Assembly: GCF_039523795.1 (NCBI RefSeq)
Contig: NZ_BAAAFZ010000045.1
Location: forward strand, 1-54,429
Direction of reading: 5' to 3'
Origin: Craurococcus roseus
Lineage (GTDB): Bacteria > Pseudomonadota > Alphaproteobacteria > Acetobacterales > Acetobacteraceae
Length of the DNA stretch: 54,429 nucleotides
Shown here: positions 43,406 to 51,815 of the stretch, piece by piece
Layout: each line of letters opens with the position of its first letter
Numbering within the stretch: the first letter of the stretch is position 1
Program-made: the position numbers and the translations under genes
Notes under the pieces: generated by a model
The model's input: only the letters and a program-made list of their open reading frames with translations
What the model was told of the DNA's origin: nothing
Databases searched by the model: none

Positions 43406-43897
43406 GGCCAACCTCTGATCTCCTGTCTCGCCGCGCGTCGTCAGGGCGCGGCGTTCGTTCCCCGAGCGAGTCTCGGTCAGGAGGCATGTTCCTCCCGGGG
43501 CGGCGCCGGATTGCGACTCGGTTGCGGCCTTATTGTGGCGTGCAAAACGGACGCAGGGGCGGCGGCGACTCCCGACGGCGGCGCGGCGCGTAATTAGGCG
43601 GTGACGGTGGAGGACCTGCCCCGGAAAACCGGTCGCCGGTCCGCGGCGCCGCCGGCTTCGTGGCGGGGCTGGAGCCGAATCGGAGGAGGCGCGCCAGTGG
43701 GCGGCAGGGCAGTCTCGCCTTGCCGAGGACGCGCCGACCGGGCGTGGCGCACGTTCTCCCGAGGCTTGGCCACGCCTAGGCTGACCGTCGTGTCCGGTCA
43801 GCGGTCCTTTTTAGCTCGTCGCTCTTGCGGGCATCTTCCGGGCATCTTCGCTCGCTCGGCTCCGCGCTGGCGTGGCCCGCCCCAGCGACGCGGCCCG
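43406..43897. other. Intergenic region upstream of the polysaccharide operon
   Basis: About 490 bases with no supportable gene. On the minus strand a good RBS-like GGGAGGAAC precedes an ATG at 43487, but the reading simply runs antisense-like into the sugar transferase gene in another frame. GGAGG (43482 region) and CCTCC can pair around CATGTT, a small hairpin in the operon leader. No clear -35/-10 pair was found. Confidence 0.35.
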
Positions 43898-44200
43898 TCA
43901 ACCTTGCTCGATCACCCGGATGTGGATGCGGCCCGGTCCCGTCAGCCGTGGCCTCGGGACGAGAGCGGCGATGTGCCCGCGCAAGCGGTCGTTGTCGCCG
44001 GTCAGCAACCCGGAAAGGGCCTCGCTCTCGGCCGGCGGTAGGGCGCCGAGCCGGCGCCCGTTCGCTGACCAAGCTTCCAGCTTCCCGCCCCTGCGGCCTT
44101 GCCGCAGCACCACAGGGTCTCCCACGCACAGCGCGCCTTCCCCGGGGTGGGACTCCGTCGCGTCCGTCAGGTATGTGAGCACACCCATCTCGCCCGACAT
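43898..44200 (-). CDS. Small HIRAN-like protein
   Basis: A 100-residue protein with ATG 44200 behind AAGAGGG. GEGALCVGDPVVLRQGRRGGKLEAW, then NGRRLGALPPAESEALSGLL and a closing GRIHIRVIEQG, follow the pattern of HIRAN domains (GDPV-x-LxR, xGxxLGxLP, final I-x-I strand), which bind DNA ends in SNF2 helicases but also occur alone. The His/Asn-Asp-rich ligand loop of full HIRAN (PxNPxDxNAV) is not evident, so the assignment is tentative. Confidence 0.55.
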   Translation of the reverse strand: MSGEMGVLTYLTDATESHPGEGALCVGDPVVLRQGRRGGKLEAWSANGRRLGALPPAESEALSGLLTGDNDRLRGHIAALVPRPRLTGPGRIHIRVIEQG

Positions 44201-44319
44201 CCCGAACCCTCTTCTTGCATTAGATGAGATGCCTGAAGAGGCCGGTCCGATCCATCACAGGCACATGACCCTTTCGCAACCTGAGCGGGCGCAGGACCTG
44301 ATTGAAATCGCAACGATCA

Positions 44320-45423
44320 TCAAGCCCGCGCTATATGACTTACCATTCGCCCCAATGCAAGCGATGCGGTCAATCCGGGCGACTCAATCCCGAAGAGGTT
44401 GATAAGCCCAGGGACGCCATGCTGGCTTCGGCCTTGAACCACGAAATCCTGGGCTGGCGCGCCTTGGGGGACCGTCTTGGGCCGGATGCCGGAGTAGCCC
44501 GGGGCGAGCGCGCCGTCCGGTAGCCCGGGCCAGTAGCGGCGGATGGCGGCGTAGAAGCCCTCACCTCGGCGCGGGTCCACGTCGTAGTTGATGCCGTCCA
44601 CCCATTCCACATCCGGCCCGAACCGCGCTTGCCCGCCTAGGTCGATCGTCAGGTGCGTGCCGAGGCCGCCCGGCACCGGCACGGGGTAGATCAGCCGAGA
44701 GAAAGGGTTGCGCCCAGTGAGGGTGAAGTAGTTGCCCTTGGCGTACCAAGCGCCGGGCACGGCCTTCTCAGGCATGCCTCGCAAGGTGCGGGCGAGGCGA
44801 GGCGCATGCAGCCCGGCCGAGTTGATCAAGGTGCGGCAGCGCAACGCCATTGGTTCGGTGCCGCCGACCTCAATCTCGATGCCGTCGGCACCGACGCGCC
44901 CGGCCGTCACCGGAGCGTGGAAGGCGAACACCGCTCCGGCGTTCTCCGCGTCGCCCTGGAGGGAGAGCATGTAGGCGTGGCTGTCGATGATGCCGGTGGA
45001 GGGCGAGAGGAGGGCGGCGGTGCAGGACAGCGCCGGTTCCATCTCCAGCGCCTCCCCCCGCGACAGGAGGCGCAGGTCGGGCACGCCGTTGGCGGCGGCG
45101 CGGCCCTTGATGGCCTCCAGCTTGCCCGCTTCCTCCTCGCTGGTCGCCACGATCAGCTTGCCGCAGTTGGCGTGCGGCACGCCGCGCTCCCGGCAGTACT
45201 CGTAGAGCATGCGCTTGCCCTCGACGCAGGCGCGCGCCATCAGGCTGCCGGCCGGGTAGTAGATGCCGGCGTGGATCACCTCGGAGTTGCGGGAGGAGGT
45301 TTCCGTGCCGATGCCCTCGGCCGCCTCCAGCACCAGCACCTCGCGCCCGTCGAGCGCCAAGGCGCGCGCCGCCGCCAAGCCGACGACGCCGGCCCCCACC
45401 ACCACGCAATCGAACTCGTCCAT
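44320..45423 (-). CDS. FAD oxidoreductase, L-2-hydroxyglutarate oxidase-like
   Basis: A 367-residue DAO-type flavoenzyme. FAD is bound by VVVGAGVVGLAAARALA (8-23); SSRNSEVIHAGIYYPAGSLMARAC is diagnostic of L-2-hydroxyglutarate dehydrogenase/oxidase relatives; GAWYAKGNYFTLTG and FGIESPGLTASLALGRMV close the fold. It probably oxidises a 2-hydroxy acid and passes electrons to quinone or oxygen. It is followed, after 45 bases upstream, by the crotonase gene on the same strand. Confidence 0.9.
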   Translation of the reverse strand: MDEFDCVVVGAGVVGLAAARALALDGREVLVLEAAEGIGTETSSRNSEVIHAGIYYPAGSLMARACVEGKRMLYEYCRERGVPHANCGKLIVATSEEEAGKLEAIKGRAAANGVPDLRLLSRGEALEMEPALSCTAALLSPSTGIIDSHAYMLSLQGDAENAGAVFAFHAPVTAGRVGADGIEIEVGGTEPMALRCRTLINSAGLHAPRLARTLRGMPEKAVPGAWYAKGNYFTLTGRNPFSRLIYPVPVPGGLGTHLTIDLGGQARFGPDVEWVDGINYDVDPRRGEGFYAAIRRYWPGLPDGALAPGYSGIRPKTVPQGAPAQDFVVQGRSQHGVPGLINLFGIESPGLTASLALGRMVSHIARA

Positions 45424-45468
45424 CGTTCCCCTGCCGCCGGTCGCCGGAGGCGCCCGGGGCGCCGCTCG

Positions 45469-46275
45469 TCAGCGCCCCTGGAACACCGGCTTCCGCTTTT
45501 CCCGGAAGGCGCGCAGGCCTTCCTTCAGATCCTCGCTCTCCCCGCACGCGGCCTGCCGGGCTTCGAGCATCACCCGGTCCAGTTCCCCGCGCGCGATTTC
45601 GTCCAGCGCCCGCTTCATGCCCTGCACGGCGAGCGGCGCCATCTCGGCGATCCGTTCGGCGAGGGCGTCCACCCGCGCGTCCAACTCCTCCGGCGGCGCC
45701 AACTCCGTCAGGTAGCCGATCCTGAGCATCTCGGCCGCGTCGACGCGCTCCGCCGTCAGGAACAGCCGCTTGGCGGCATTGAGCCCGAGCCGGGACACGT
45801 AGCGGCGCATCCCGGCTTCGTAATAATGCACGCCCAGCCGCCCGGCCGGCATGAACATTTCAATGCCAGTATGACCGATGCGGAAGTCGCAGGCCAGCGC
45901 CAAATCGGTGGAGCCGCCGTACACGCCACCGTTCAGCCGGCAAATCGTCGGCACCCGGCAAGCTTCCAGGCGGACCGTCAGCGCCTCGAAGCTGGGCACG
46001 CCGGCGTCGCTGCCGCCGCCCTCCGTTTGGTCCGCTAGGTCGCCGAGGTGGTAGCCGGCGCTGAAGGCGCGGCCGGTGCCGGTCAGCACCAGCACCCGCA
46101 CGGGTTGGGTCGAGTCCACCGTGTCCAGCAGGCGCAACAGGACCGGGATGTCATCCGGCTCGATGCGGTTCATGTGCCGGGGCCGGTTGAGCCGGATCGT
46201 AGCGCGCGCGCCCTCCACGGCGAGGCTCGGCACGGCGCCTGCGGTCTCGGCCTGCGTCTCGGCTGCGGCGCTCAT
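45469..46275 (-). CDS. Enoyl-CoA hydratase/isomerase family protein with substituted catalytic residues
   Basis: A 268-residue crotonase-fold protein: ATIRLNRPRHMNRIEPDDI, LVLTGTGRAFSAGYHLGDLAD (oxyanion hole) and the C-terminal ERIAEMAPLAVQGMKRALDE. In hydratases one Glu lies in GGxELALACD and a second in PExxLG. Here these are GGSTDLALACD (Asp) and FMPAGRLGVHYYEAG (Ala), so classical hydration is unlikely; isomerase, hydrolase or decarboxylase activity is possible. ATG 46275 has GGAAGG upstream. Confidence 0.88.
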   Translation of the reverse strand: MSAAAETQAETAGAVPSLAVEGARATIRLNRPRHMNRIEPDDIPVLLRLLDTVDSTQPVRVLVLTGTGRAFSAGYHLGDLADQTEGGGSDAGVPSFEALTVRLEACRVPTICRLNGGVYGGSTDLALACDFRIGHTGIEMFMPAGRLGVHYYEAGMRRYVSRLGLNAAKRLFLTAERVDAAEMLRIGYLTELAPPEELDARVDALAERIAEMAPLAVQGMKRALDEIARGELDRVMLEARQAACGESEDLKEGLRAFREKRKPVFQGR

Positions 46276-46394
46276 CGGCACGTCCTTCCCATCGCCGGGT
46301 CTATGTGCGGGGCGGGCGGCGGGCGGGCAAGGGCGCTGGCGCGGCGGCGCCCCCGGGGGCACCATCGGGAGAACGACGGAGGAGGAGGCGCCGC

Positions 46395-47357
46395 ATGGCG
46401 GATCTGCCGGAGCGCGTGGAGATCGCCGAGGAAGGCCCTCGCGAAGGGTTCCAGATCGAACCCGGCCCGATCCCGACCGCCGACAAGGTGGCTTTAATCG
46501 ACGCCCTTTCCGCGACCGGCCTGCGCCACATCCAGGTCTGCTCCTTCGTCAACCCCAAGCTGGTGCCGGGCTGGGCGGACGCGGAAGCGGTGGCGGCGGG
46601 CTTCTCGCCGCGCGGAGGCGTCCGCTACGCGGCGCTCTGGTTCAACGAGAACGGCCTCAAGCGGGCGTTGGCCTTCCGAGACCGGCTGTCGATCACAGGC
46701 TCGGTGTCGCTCTCCGCCTCCGACGCCTTCTCGGTGAAAAACCTGAACCGCGACCACGCCGCCAACCTCGACGCCATGCGCAGGATGACGGCGGTGCACA
46801 AGGCGGCAGGCGTGCCGGTGACGCGGGTGGGCGTCATGGCGGCCTTCGGCTGCAACTACCAGGGCGACATCCTGCCGGAGCAGGTCGTGCGGACGGTGGC
46901 CGACGGCCTCGCCGTGGCGCAGGAAGCGGGCGAGACGATCGCCGACGTCTCCCTCGCCGATACCATGGGCTGGGCGACGCCCACCCGCATCGAGCGCGGC
47001 GTCGGCGCCGTGCGCGAGCGCTGGCCGCACCTCCGCATCGGCCTGCACCTGCACGACACGCGCGGCCTCGCCGTGGCCAACGCGCACGCGGGGCTGCGCC
47101 TCGGCGTGGACCGCTTCGACTCAACGGTGGGCGGATTGGGCGGCTGCCCCTTCGCCGGGCAGAAGGGCGCGGCGGGCAACATCTGCACGGAGGAGCTGGT
47201 GCTGCTCTGCGAGGAGATGGGCGTCCGCACCGGCGTGGACCTCGACGCGTTGATCGAGGTGGGGCGCATGGCCGAGCGCATCGTCGGCCACGCCCTGCCG
47301 AGCGAGCTGTTGCGCGCCGGCAGCCTCGACGCCTTCCGCCGGAAGCAAGCGGCGTGA
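46395..47357 (+). CDS. HMG-CoA lyase-like enzyme
   Basis: A 320-residue DRE-TIM metallolyase. EEGPREGFQIEP (12-23) is the HMG-CoA lyase start, with Arg16 conserved but the metal-ligand Asp replaced by Glu17. IQVCSFVNPKLVPGWADAE, SLADTMGWATPTRI, HLHDTRGLAVAN and STVGGLGGCPFAGQKGAAGN (active Cys loop) follow. It could cleave 3-hydroxy-3-methylglutaryl-CoA or a related branched 3-hydroxyacyl-CoA such as citramalyl-CoA. RBS GGAGGAGG. Its stop overlaps the CoA-transferase GTG start (GTGA). Confidence 0.9.
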   Translation: MADLPERVEIAEEGPREGFQIEPGPIPTADKVALIDALSATGLRHIQVCSFVNPKLVPGWADAEAVAAGFSPRGGVRYAALWFNENGLKRALAFRDRLSITGSVSLSASDAFSVKNLNRDHAANLDAMRRMTAVHKAAGVPVTRVGVMAAFGCNYQGDILPEQVVRTVADGLAVAQEAGETIADVSLADTMGWATPTRIERGVGAVRERWPHLRIGLHLHDTRGLAVANAHAGLRLGVDRFDSTVGGLGGCPFAGQKGAAGNICTEELVLLCEEMGVRTGVDLDALIEVGRMAERIVGHALPSELLRAGSLDAFRRKQAA

Positions 47358-48661
47358 GCGATCCGGCGGATGACAGCGGCAACGTCGTGCAGCTCGGTGC
47401 GGTCCGGACCGTGGCGAACGACCGGGCGGGAGAGGAGCCGGGCGCCGAGCCTCGGCCGCTCGCCGGGCTCAAGGTGCTGGAGTTCAGCCACACCATCATG
47501 GGCCCCTGCGCCGGGATGGTGCTGGCCGACCTCGGCGCCGAGGTGGTGAAGGTGGAGCCCGCGCCGGATGGCGACCACACCCGCCGCCTGCCAGGCTTCG
47601 CTTCCGGCTTCTTCGCCTGCTTCAACCGCAACAAGCGCAGCCTCGCCCTGGACCTCAAGCGGCCGGAAGGGCAAGCGGTGGCGCACCGGCTGGCGCAGCG
47701 GGCGGACGTGGTGCTGGAGAACTACGGGCCGGGCACCATGGAGCGCCTCGATTGCGGCTGGGAGAGGCTTTGCGCCGCCAATCCGCGCCTCGTCTACCTG
47801 GCATTGAAGGGCTTCCTCGCCGGTCCGTACGAGCACCGGCCGGCGCTGGACGAGGTGGTGCAGTTCCAGGCCGGGCTCGCCTACATGACCGGGCCACCGG
47901 GGCGGCCGCTGCGCGCCGGCGCTTCGATCATCGACATCCTGGGCGCCGTCTTCGGCGTGGCCGCGGCGCTGGCGGCGCTGCGGGAGCGCGACGCGACGGG
48001 CAAGGGCCAGCGCGTGTCCAGCGCCCTGTTCGAAAGCGCGGCGTTCCTGATGGGCAGCCACATGGCCGGCCTCGCCGCCACCGGCGAACCGCCGCCGCCC
48101 ATGCCGGCGCGGCGCGGCGCCTGGGGCGTCTACGACGTGTTCGCCACCGCCGGGGACGGCCAGATCTTCATCGGCGTCACCAGCGACCCGCAGTGGCACC
48201 GCTTCTGCGACGCCTTCGGCCTCGCGGCGATGGCGGAGGACCCGCGCCTCGCCACCAACGCGCTGCGCGCCGCCGCGCGCGAATGGCTGATACCGGCGCT
48301 CGGCGAGGTCACGTCGGCGCTGCCGCAGGACGAGGTGGCGCGCCGCTGCGAGGCGGCCGGCATCTCCTGGGCGCCGGTCGGCCGGCCCGCCGACCTCTTC
48401 GCCGACCCGCACTTGCTGGCCGGGGGCGGGCTTTTGCAAACCGCCATCGCCGCGATGGGCGGGGGCGAGGCGGTGGGGCTGCCGAACCTGCCGCTGGAAT
48501 TCGGCGCCGACCGCGCCCGCGCGACCCTGTCGCGCCAGCCGCCGCGCCTCGGCGAGCATTCGGCCGAGGTGCTGGCGGAGGCGGGCTTCAACGGCGGCGA
48601 GATCGCGGCGCTGGCCGCGTCCGGCGTCGTGTCTTCTACGGAGGCTGGGCAGCATGGGTGA
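47354..48661 (+). CDS. Class III (CaiB/BaiF) CoA-transferase
   Basis: A 435-residue CoA-transferase. LAGLKVLEFSHTIMGPCAGMVLADLGAEVVKVEPAP is the classical opening, then NRNKRSLALDLKRPEGQ, LENYGPGTMERLDCGW, RPALDEVVQFQAGLAYMTGPPGRPLRAGASIIDI (catalytic Asp region) and HLLAGGG. It probably activates a carboxylic acid with CoA for the neighbouring lyase. An extra 35-residue N-terminal segment is present. Its end overlaps the receptor start by 8 bases. Confidence 0.93.
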   Translation: MSDPADDSGNVVQLGAVRTVANDRAGEEPGAEPRPLAGLKVLEFSHTIMGPCAGMVLADLGAEVVKVEPAPDGDHTRRLPGFASGFFACFNRNKRSLALDLKRPEGQAVAHRLAQRADVVLENYGPGTMERLDCGWERLCAANPRLVYLALKGFLAGPYEHRPALDEVVQFQAGLAYMTGPPGRPLRAGASIIDILGAVFGVAAALAALRERDATGKGQRVSSALFESAAFLMGSHMAGLAATGEPPPPMPARRGAWGVYDVFATAGDGQIFIGVTSDPQWHRFCDAFGLAAMAEDPRLATNALRAAAREWLIPALGEVTSALPQDEVARRCEAAGISWAPVGRPADLFADPHLLAGGGLLQTAIAAMGGGEAVGLPNLPLEFGADRARATLSRQPPRLGEHSAEVLAEAGFNGGEIAALAASGVVSSTEAGQHG

Positions 48662-49650
48662 CGCGCTTCGGCGGCCGGGGCGCCGCCGCTTCCTGTTCGG
48701 CGGCACGGCGCTAGGCATCGCGGGCGCGGCGAGGGCGCAAACGGGTGGCGGCGGCTTCGCGCCGAGCCGCCCCGTGACGCTGGTGGTGAACTCGCCTGCC
48801 GGCGGCAGCACCGACTTCTCGGCGCGTCTGGTGGCCGAGCCCTTGTCCGCCCGCCTCGGCGTGCCGGTGGTGGTGGAGAACCGGCCCGGTGGCGCCGGTG
48901 TGGTGGGCGTGCAGCACGCGGCCCGGGCCCGGCCGGACGGCCACACGCTGCTGGTCGGCTACTCCGGCACCATCACCGGCTGGCCGCCGGTGCGCGGCAC
49001 CGCCGACATCGATCCGCAGCGCGATTTCGTGCCCATCGCCCTGCTGACGGAGGCGCCGCAGGTGATGATGGTGCACCCCTCGGTGCCGGTGAACACGCTC
49101 CCGGAATTCATCGCCTACGCAAAGGCGCGTCCGGGGCAGCTCGCCTACGGATCTTCCGGCAACGGGTCCCTGCAGCACCTCGGCACGGAACTGCTGAAGC
49201 ATCGCACGGGCATCGACCTGCTGCACGTCTCCTATCGCGGCACCGGCGAGACGATGGCGGATTTCCTGTCCGGGCGGTTGCAGTTCTACATGACCACGCC
49301 GCCGCCCGTGCTGACCTCCATCCGCGACGGCAAGCTGCGCGCCATCGCCATGGCCTCGCCGGCACCCGTCCTTGCCGGACGTGCCGACCACGGCGGAGGC
49401 GGGGCTGGCGGACTACTCGGCCGAGGCCTGGTTCGGCCTGTTCGCGCAGGCCGCCACGCCGCCCGAGATCATCGCCCGCTACGCCCGCGAGGTGGAAGCC
49501 GTCCTGGCCGAGCCCGCGGTGGCGAACCGCGCCCTGGAAGCCGGCGCCTTCGCACGCTTCGAGGACCCCACGACGCTCAAGGCGCGGGTGGACCGGGAAC
49601 TGGCGGGCTGGACGGCGCTGGTGAAGGCGGTGGGGATCAAGCCGGACTGA
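48654..49650 (+). CDS. Bug/TctC-type receptor, frameshifted near its C-terminal third
   Basis: Periplasmic carboxylate-binding receptor with a Tat-like signal (RRPGRRRFLFGGTALGIAG). VTLVVNSPAGGSTDFSARLVAE, VVVENRPGGAGVVGVQHAA and LHVSYRGTGETMADFLSGRL are family motifs. In the starting frame the sequence turns to nonsense after AIAMASPAPV (about 49365). The expected SLPDVPTTAEAGLADYSAEAWFGLFAQ continues in another frame from about 49366 to the TGA at 49650, so one extra base (or two missing) breaks it. It may be a pseudogene or a sequence error. It ends a lyase-transferase-receptor cluster. Confidence 0.85.
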
Positions 49651-49668
49651 CCGGGAAGCCCACCGGCG

Positions 49669-49688
49669 GCCCACGGCCAAGCGTGGGC
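49669..49688. terminator. Hairpin between convergent genes
   Basis: GCCCACG (49669-49675) and CGTGGGC (49682-49688) form a perfect 7-bp stem with a 6-base loop in the 69-base gap between the receptor and the ABC transporter 3' ends. Position fits a two-way terminator; no T run is present. Confidence 0.4.
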
Positions 49689-49719
49689 ATCCCCGTGACC
49701 CGCTCATCCAGGGGCGCTT

Positions 49720-51621
49720 TCAGCCGGGCCGACGCGACAAGGCTTGGCGCAAACCGGCCAGAAAGCCCCGTTCCGCCGGCTCTCGGCCGGTCTTTCCGCC
49801 CGGCGATACGTCGCCCGCCCCCCCGCCATCGGTGTCACCCAGCACGGCGCCTTCGGGCGACGGTTCGAGCACCAGGACGCGGTCGTGGTGCCGGTCGAGG
49901 CCGGGGCGGTGGCCGATGGACACGACCGCGCTCTCCGGCAGCTCCTCGCGCAGCATCTCCATCATCGCGTCCTGGTTCTCTTCGTCGAGCGCGGCGGTCG
50001 CTTCGTCCAGGAAGATCCAGCGCGGGCGGTGCAGCAGCGCGCGCGCGAAGGCCAAGCGTTGCTGTTCGCCGAGCGACAGGGTGCGATCCCAGCGCTCCTC
50101 CTCGTCCAAACGCCCCGGCAGATCGTCCAAACCGCACCGCCGCAGCGCCGCCGCCATGGCCTCTCCGTCGAAGGCCTCGGCCGGGGCGGGGTAGGCGAGG
50201 ACGGCGCGCAGCGTGCCGAGCGGCAGGTAGGGCCGTTGGGGCAGGAACATCGAGGCGCCGCGCTCGGGCACGCGGATGCGTCCCGCACCCCACGGCCAAG
50301 CCCCGGCCAGGGCTCGGAACAGCGTGGACTTGCCGGTGCCGCTCTCGCCCTGGATGAGCACCCGCTCGCCGGGGCGGATCACGGCGTCCGCCTGCCGCAC
50401 CAGGGGCTTGCGGTCGGCCGTTGCGACGGCGACGCCTTGGAACGCCACCACCTCCTCGCCGTCCGGACCGGGTCCTTCTTCGATCTCCAGCGCGCATTCC
50501 CGGTCGATGCAGCCCGCGGCTTCGATGCCGTCCTCCAGTTCGACCACACGGTCCACATGGCTGGTCCAGTCGGCCAGCCGCGGGTAGTTGTCCATGAACC
50601 AGTTCAAGGCCCGCGTGACCTCGCCGAAGGCCGAGCCCACCTGCATGAGCACGCCGAGGGTGATGGCGCCGGCGAAGTAGCGCGGCGACGCCACCAGGAT
50701 CGGGAAGACCATCGTCACCATCCCGTAGGCCGAGGACAGCCCCGCCAAATTCCGCTCGGCCCGGTTCAGCTCGTGCATGACGGCCGTGACGCGGCCGAAG
50801 GCGCGCTTCAGGCCGCGCTCCTCGTCGGCCTCGCCGCGGATCATGGCGATGCCCTCGCTGTTCTCCCGCAGGCGGACGAGGGCAAAGCGATGGTCGCCCT
50901 CGGCCTCGTTGCGGCGGGCGTTGATGCCCGGCATCCGCCGGCCGACGAGCCAGGTCGCGCCCGCCGCGGCCGCAGCGTAGAGCAACGCGGCGAAGACCAT
51001 GTAGCCGGGGATCTCCACCTCCCGGCCCGCCACCGCCAGGGTCAGCGGGCCGGAGAGCGTCCAGAGGATGCCGACGAAGGACACCAGCAGCAGCACGGAG
51101 TGGAGAAGCCCCACGGCCATGTCCACCGCGATGGACGTCGCCCACCGGGCGTTCTCGCCGATGCGCTGGTCCGGGTTGTCGGCGGAGCCTTCGATGAACT
51201 GCATCCGGTAGTGGGCGGAGCCCGCGAGCATGCGGCGTTGCAGGTGCCGCACCAGCCAGTCGCGCCACCACACCTGGAGGGTTTGGCGCGCCCAGGTCTG
51301 CGACACCGCGGCGGCGGTGCCGGCCAGCGCCAAGACGGCGAAGACGCCCATCTGCGCCAGGAAGCGGTCGTGGTCGCGCTTGTCGAGGGCGTCGAAGAAG
51401 TCGCGGTTCCAGATGTTGAGGCGCACCTGCACCGCGATCTGGAGCAGGGTGAGGCCGACCACGGCGGCCGTTATCGCCCAAGCCGAGCGCCGCTCCTCGG
51501 ACCCGTAGTAGGCGGCGGCGAGGCGCCAAACCTTGCGCAGGAACCCGGAGCGCTTCGGCGCAGCGGCCGGGGTGGGCTCTCGGCCGATGGGCGAGCCATG
51601 GGAAACGCTGTCCGCCGCCAC
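49720..51621 (-). CDS. YddA/SbmA-type ABC transporter, fused permease and ATPase
   Basis: A 633-residue fusion of an ABC_membrane_2 (SbmA/BacA-like) domain and ATPase. The conserved VRLNIWNRDFFDALDKRD, WWRDWLVRHLQRRML and NPDQRIGENARWAT (about 68-162) identify the family. Walker A is GESGTGKST (425-433), signature LSLGEQQRLAFAR and Walker B WIFLDEATAALDEEN; the switch His lies in VVSIGHRPGLDRHHD. Related proteins import peptides or vitamin B12-like compounds, or are linked to very-long-chain lipids; substrate unknown. Start GTG at 51621, divergent from the CurA-like gene. Confidence 0.93.
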   Translation of the reverse strand: MAADSVSHGSPIGREPTPAAAPKRSGFLRKVWRLAAAYYGSEERRSAWAITAAVVGLTLLQIAVQVRLNIWNRDFFDALDKRDHDRFLAQMGVFAVLALAGTAAAVSQTWARQTLQVWWRDWLVRHLQRRMLAGSAHYRMQFIEGSADNPDQRIGENARWATSIAVDMAVGLLHSVLLLVSFVGILWTLSGPLTLAVAGREVEIPGYMVFAALLYAAAAAGATWLVGRRMPGINARRNEAEGDHRFALVRLRENSEGIAMIRGEADEERGLKRAFGRVTAVMHELNRAERNLAGLSSAYGMVTMVFPILVASPRYFAGAITLGVLMQVGSAFGEVTRALNWFMDNYPRLADWTSHVDRVVELEDGIEAAGCIDRECALEIEEGPGPDGEEVVAFQGVAVATADRKPLVRQADAVIRPGERVLIQGESGTGKSTLFRALAGAWPWGAGRIRVPERGASMFLPQRPYLPLGTLRAVLAYPAPAEAFDGEAMAAALRRCGLDDLPGRLDEEERWDRTLSLGEQQRLAFARALLHRPRWIFLDEATAALDEENQDAMMEMLREELPESAVVSIGHRPGLDRHHDRVLVLEPSPEGAVLGDTDGGGAGDVSPGGKTGREPAERGFLAGLRQALSRRPG

Positions 51622-51815
51622 CCCACGTACCCCGAGAAGCTACAACTATTGTATTCTATCACACAACATATGAAACTACTTAAGATTGTGGGCACGCCGG
51701 CGCTGGATCGTCCGGCGATGGCGCCTAGCGAGGGCCGAAGCGCCGCGCCGGGGGTCGCCAGCCGCCCCGGCCCTCGCCATGCTGCTTCCCACGGGAAACG
51801 AACGGGAGCGACGCC
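51622..51815. promoter_or_regulatory. AT-rich divergent promoter region
   Basis: The 194-base gap between the divergent ABC transporter and reductase genes has an A+T-rich core (51639-51690). TACAAT on the minus strand (within 51645-51660) is a plausible -10 for the ABC gene; no consensus -35 accompanies it. The reductase has GGGAG before its GTG. Confidence 0.4.

Noticed and set aside
43200..43487. ATG at 43487 with a strong RBS, possible upstream gene of the polysaccharide operon
   Set aside because: Its translation is Arg/Pro-rich and continues in a shadow frame of the sugar transferase, whose conserved frame and own RBS start at 43405.
43530..43570. Possible sigma-54 promoter (TTTTGCACG) upstream of the sugar transferase
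   Set aside because: The GG of the -24 element is missing at the required spacing.
44230..44402. Plus-strand small frame beginning MPEEAGPIHHRH
   Set aside because: No RBS, no recognised similarity, and more than a third overlaps the conserved 3' end of the FAD oxidoreductase gene.
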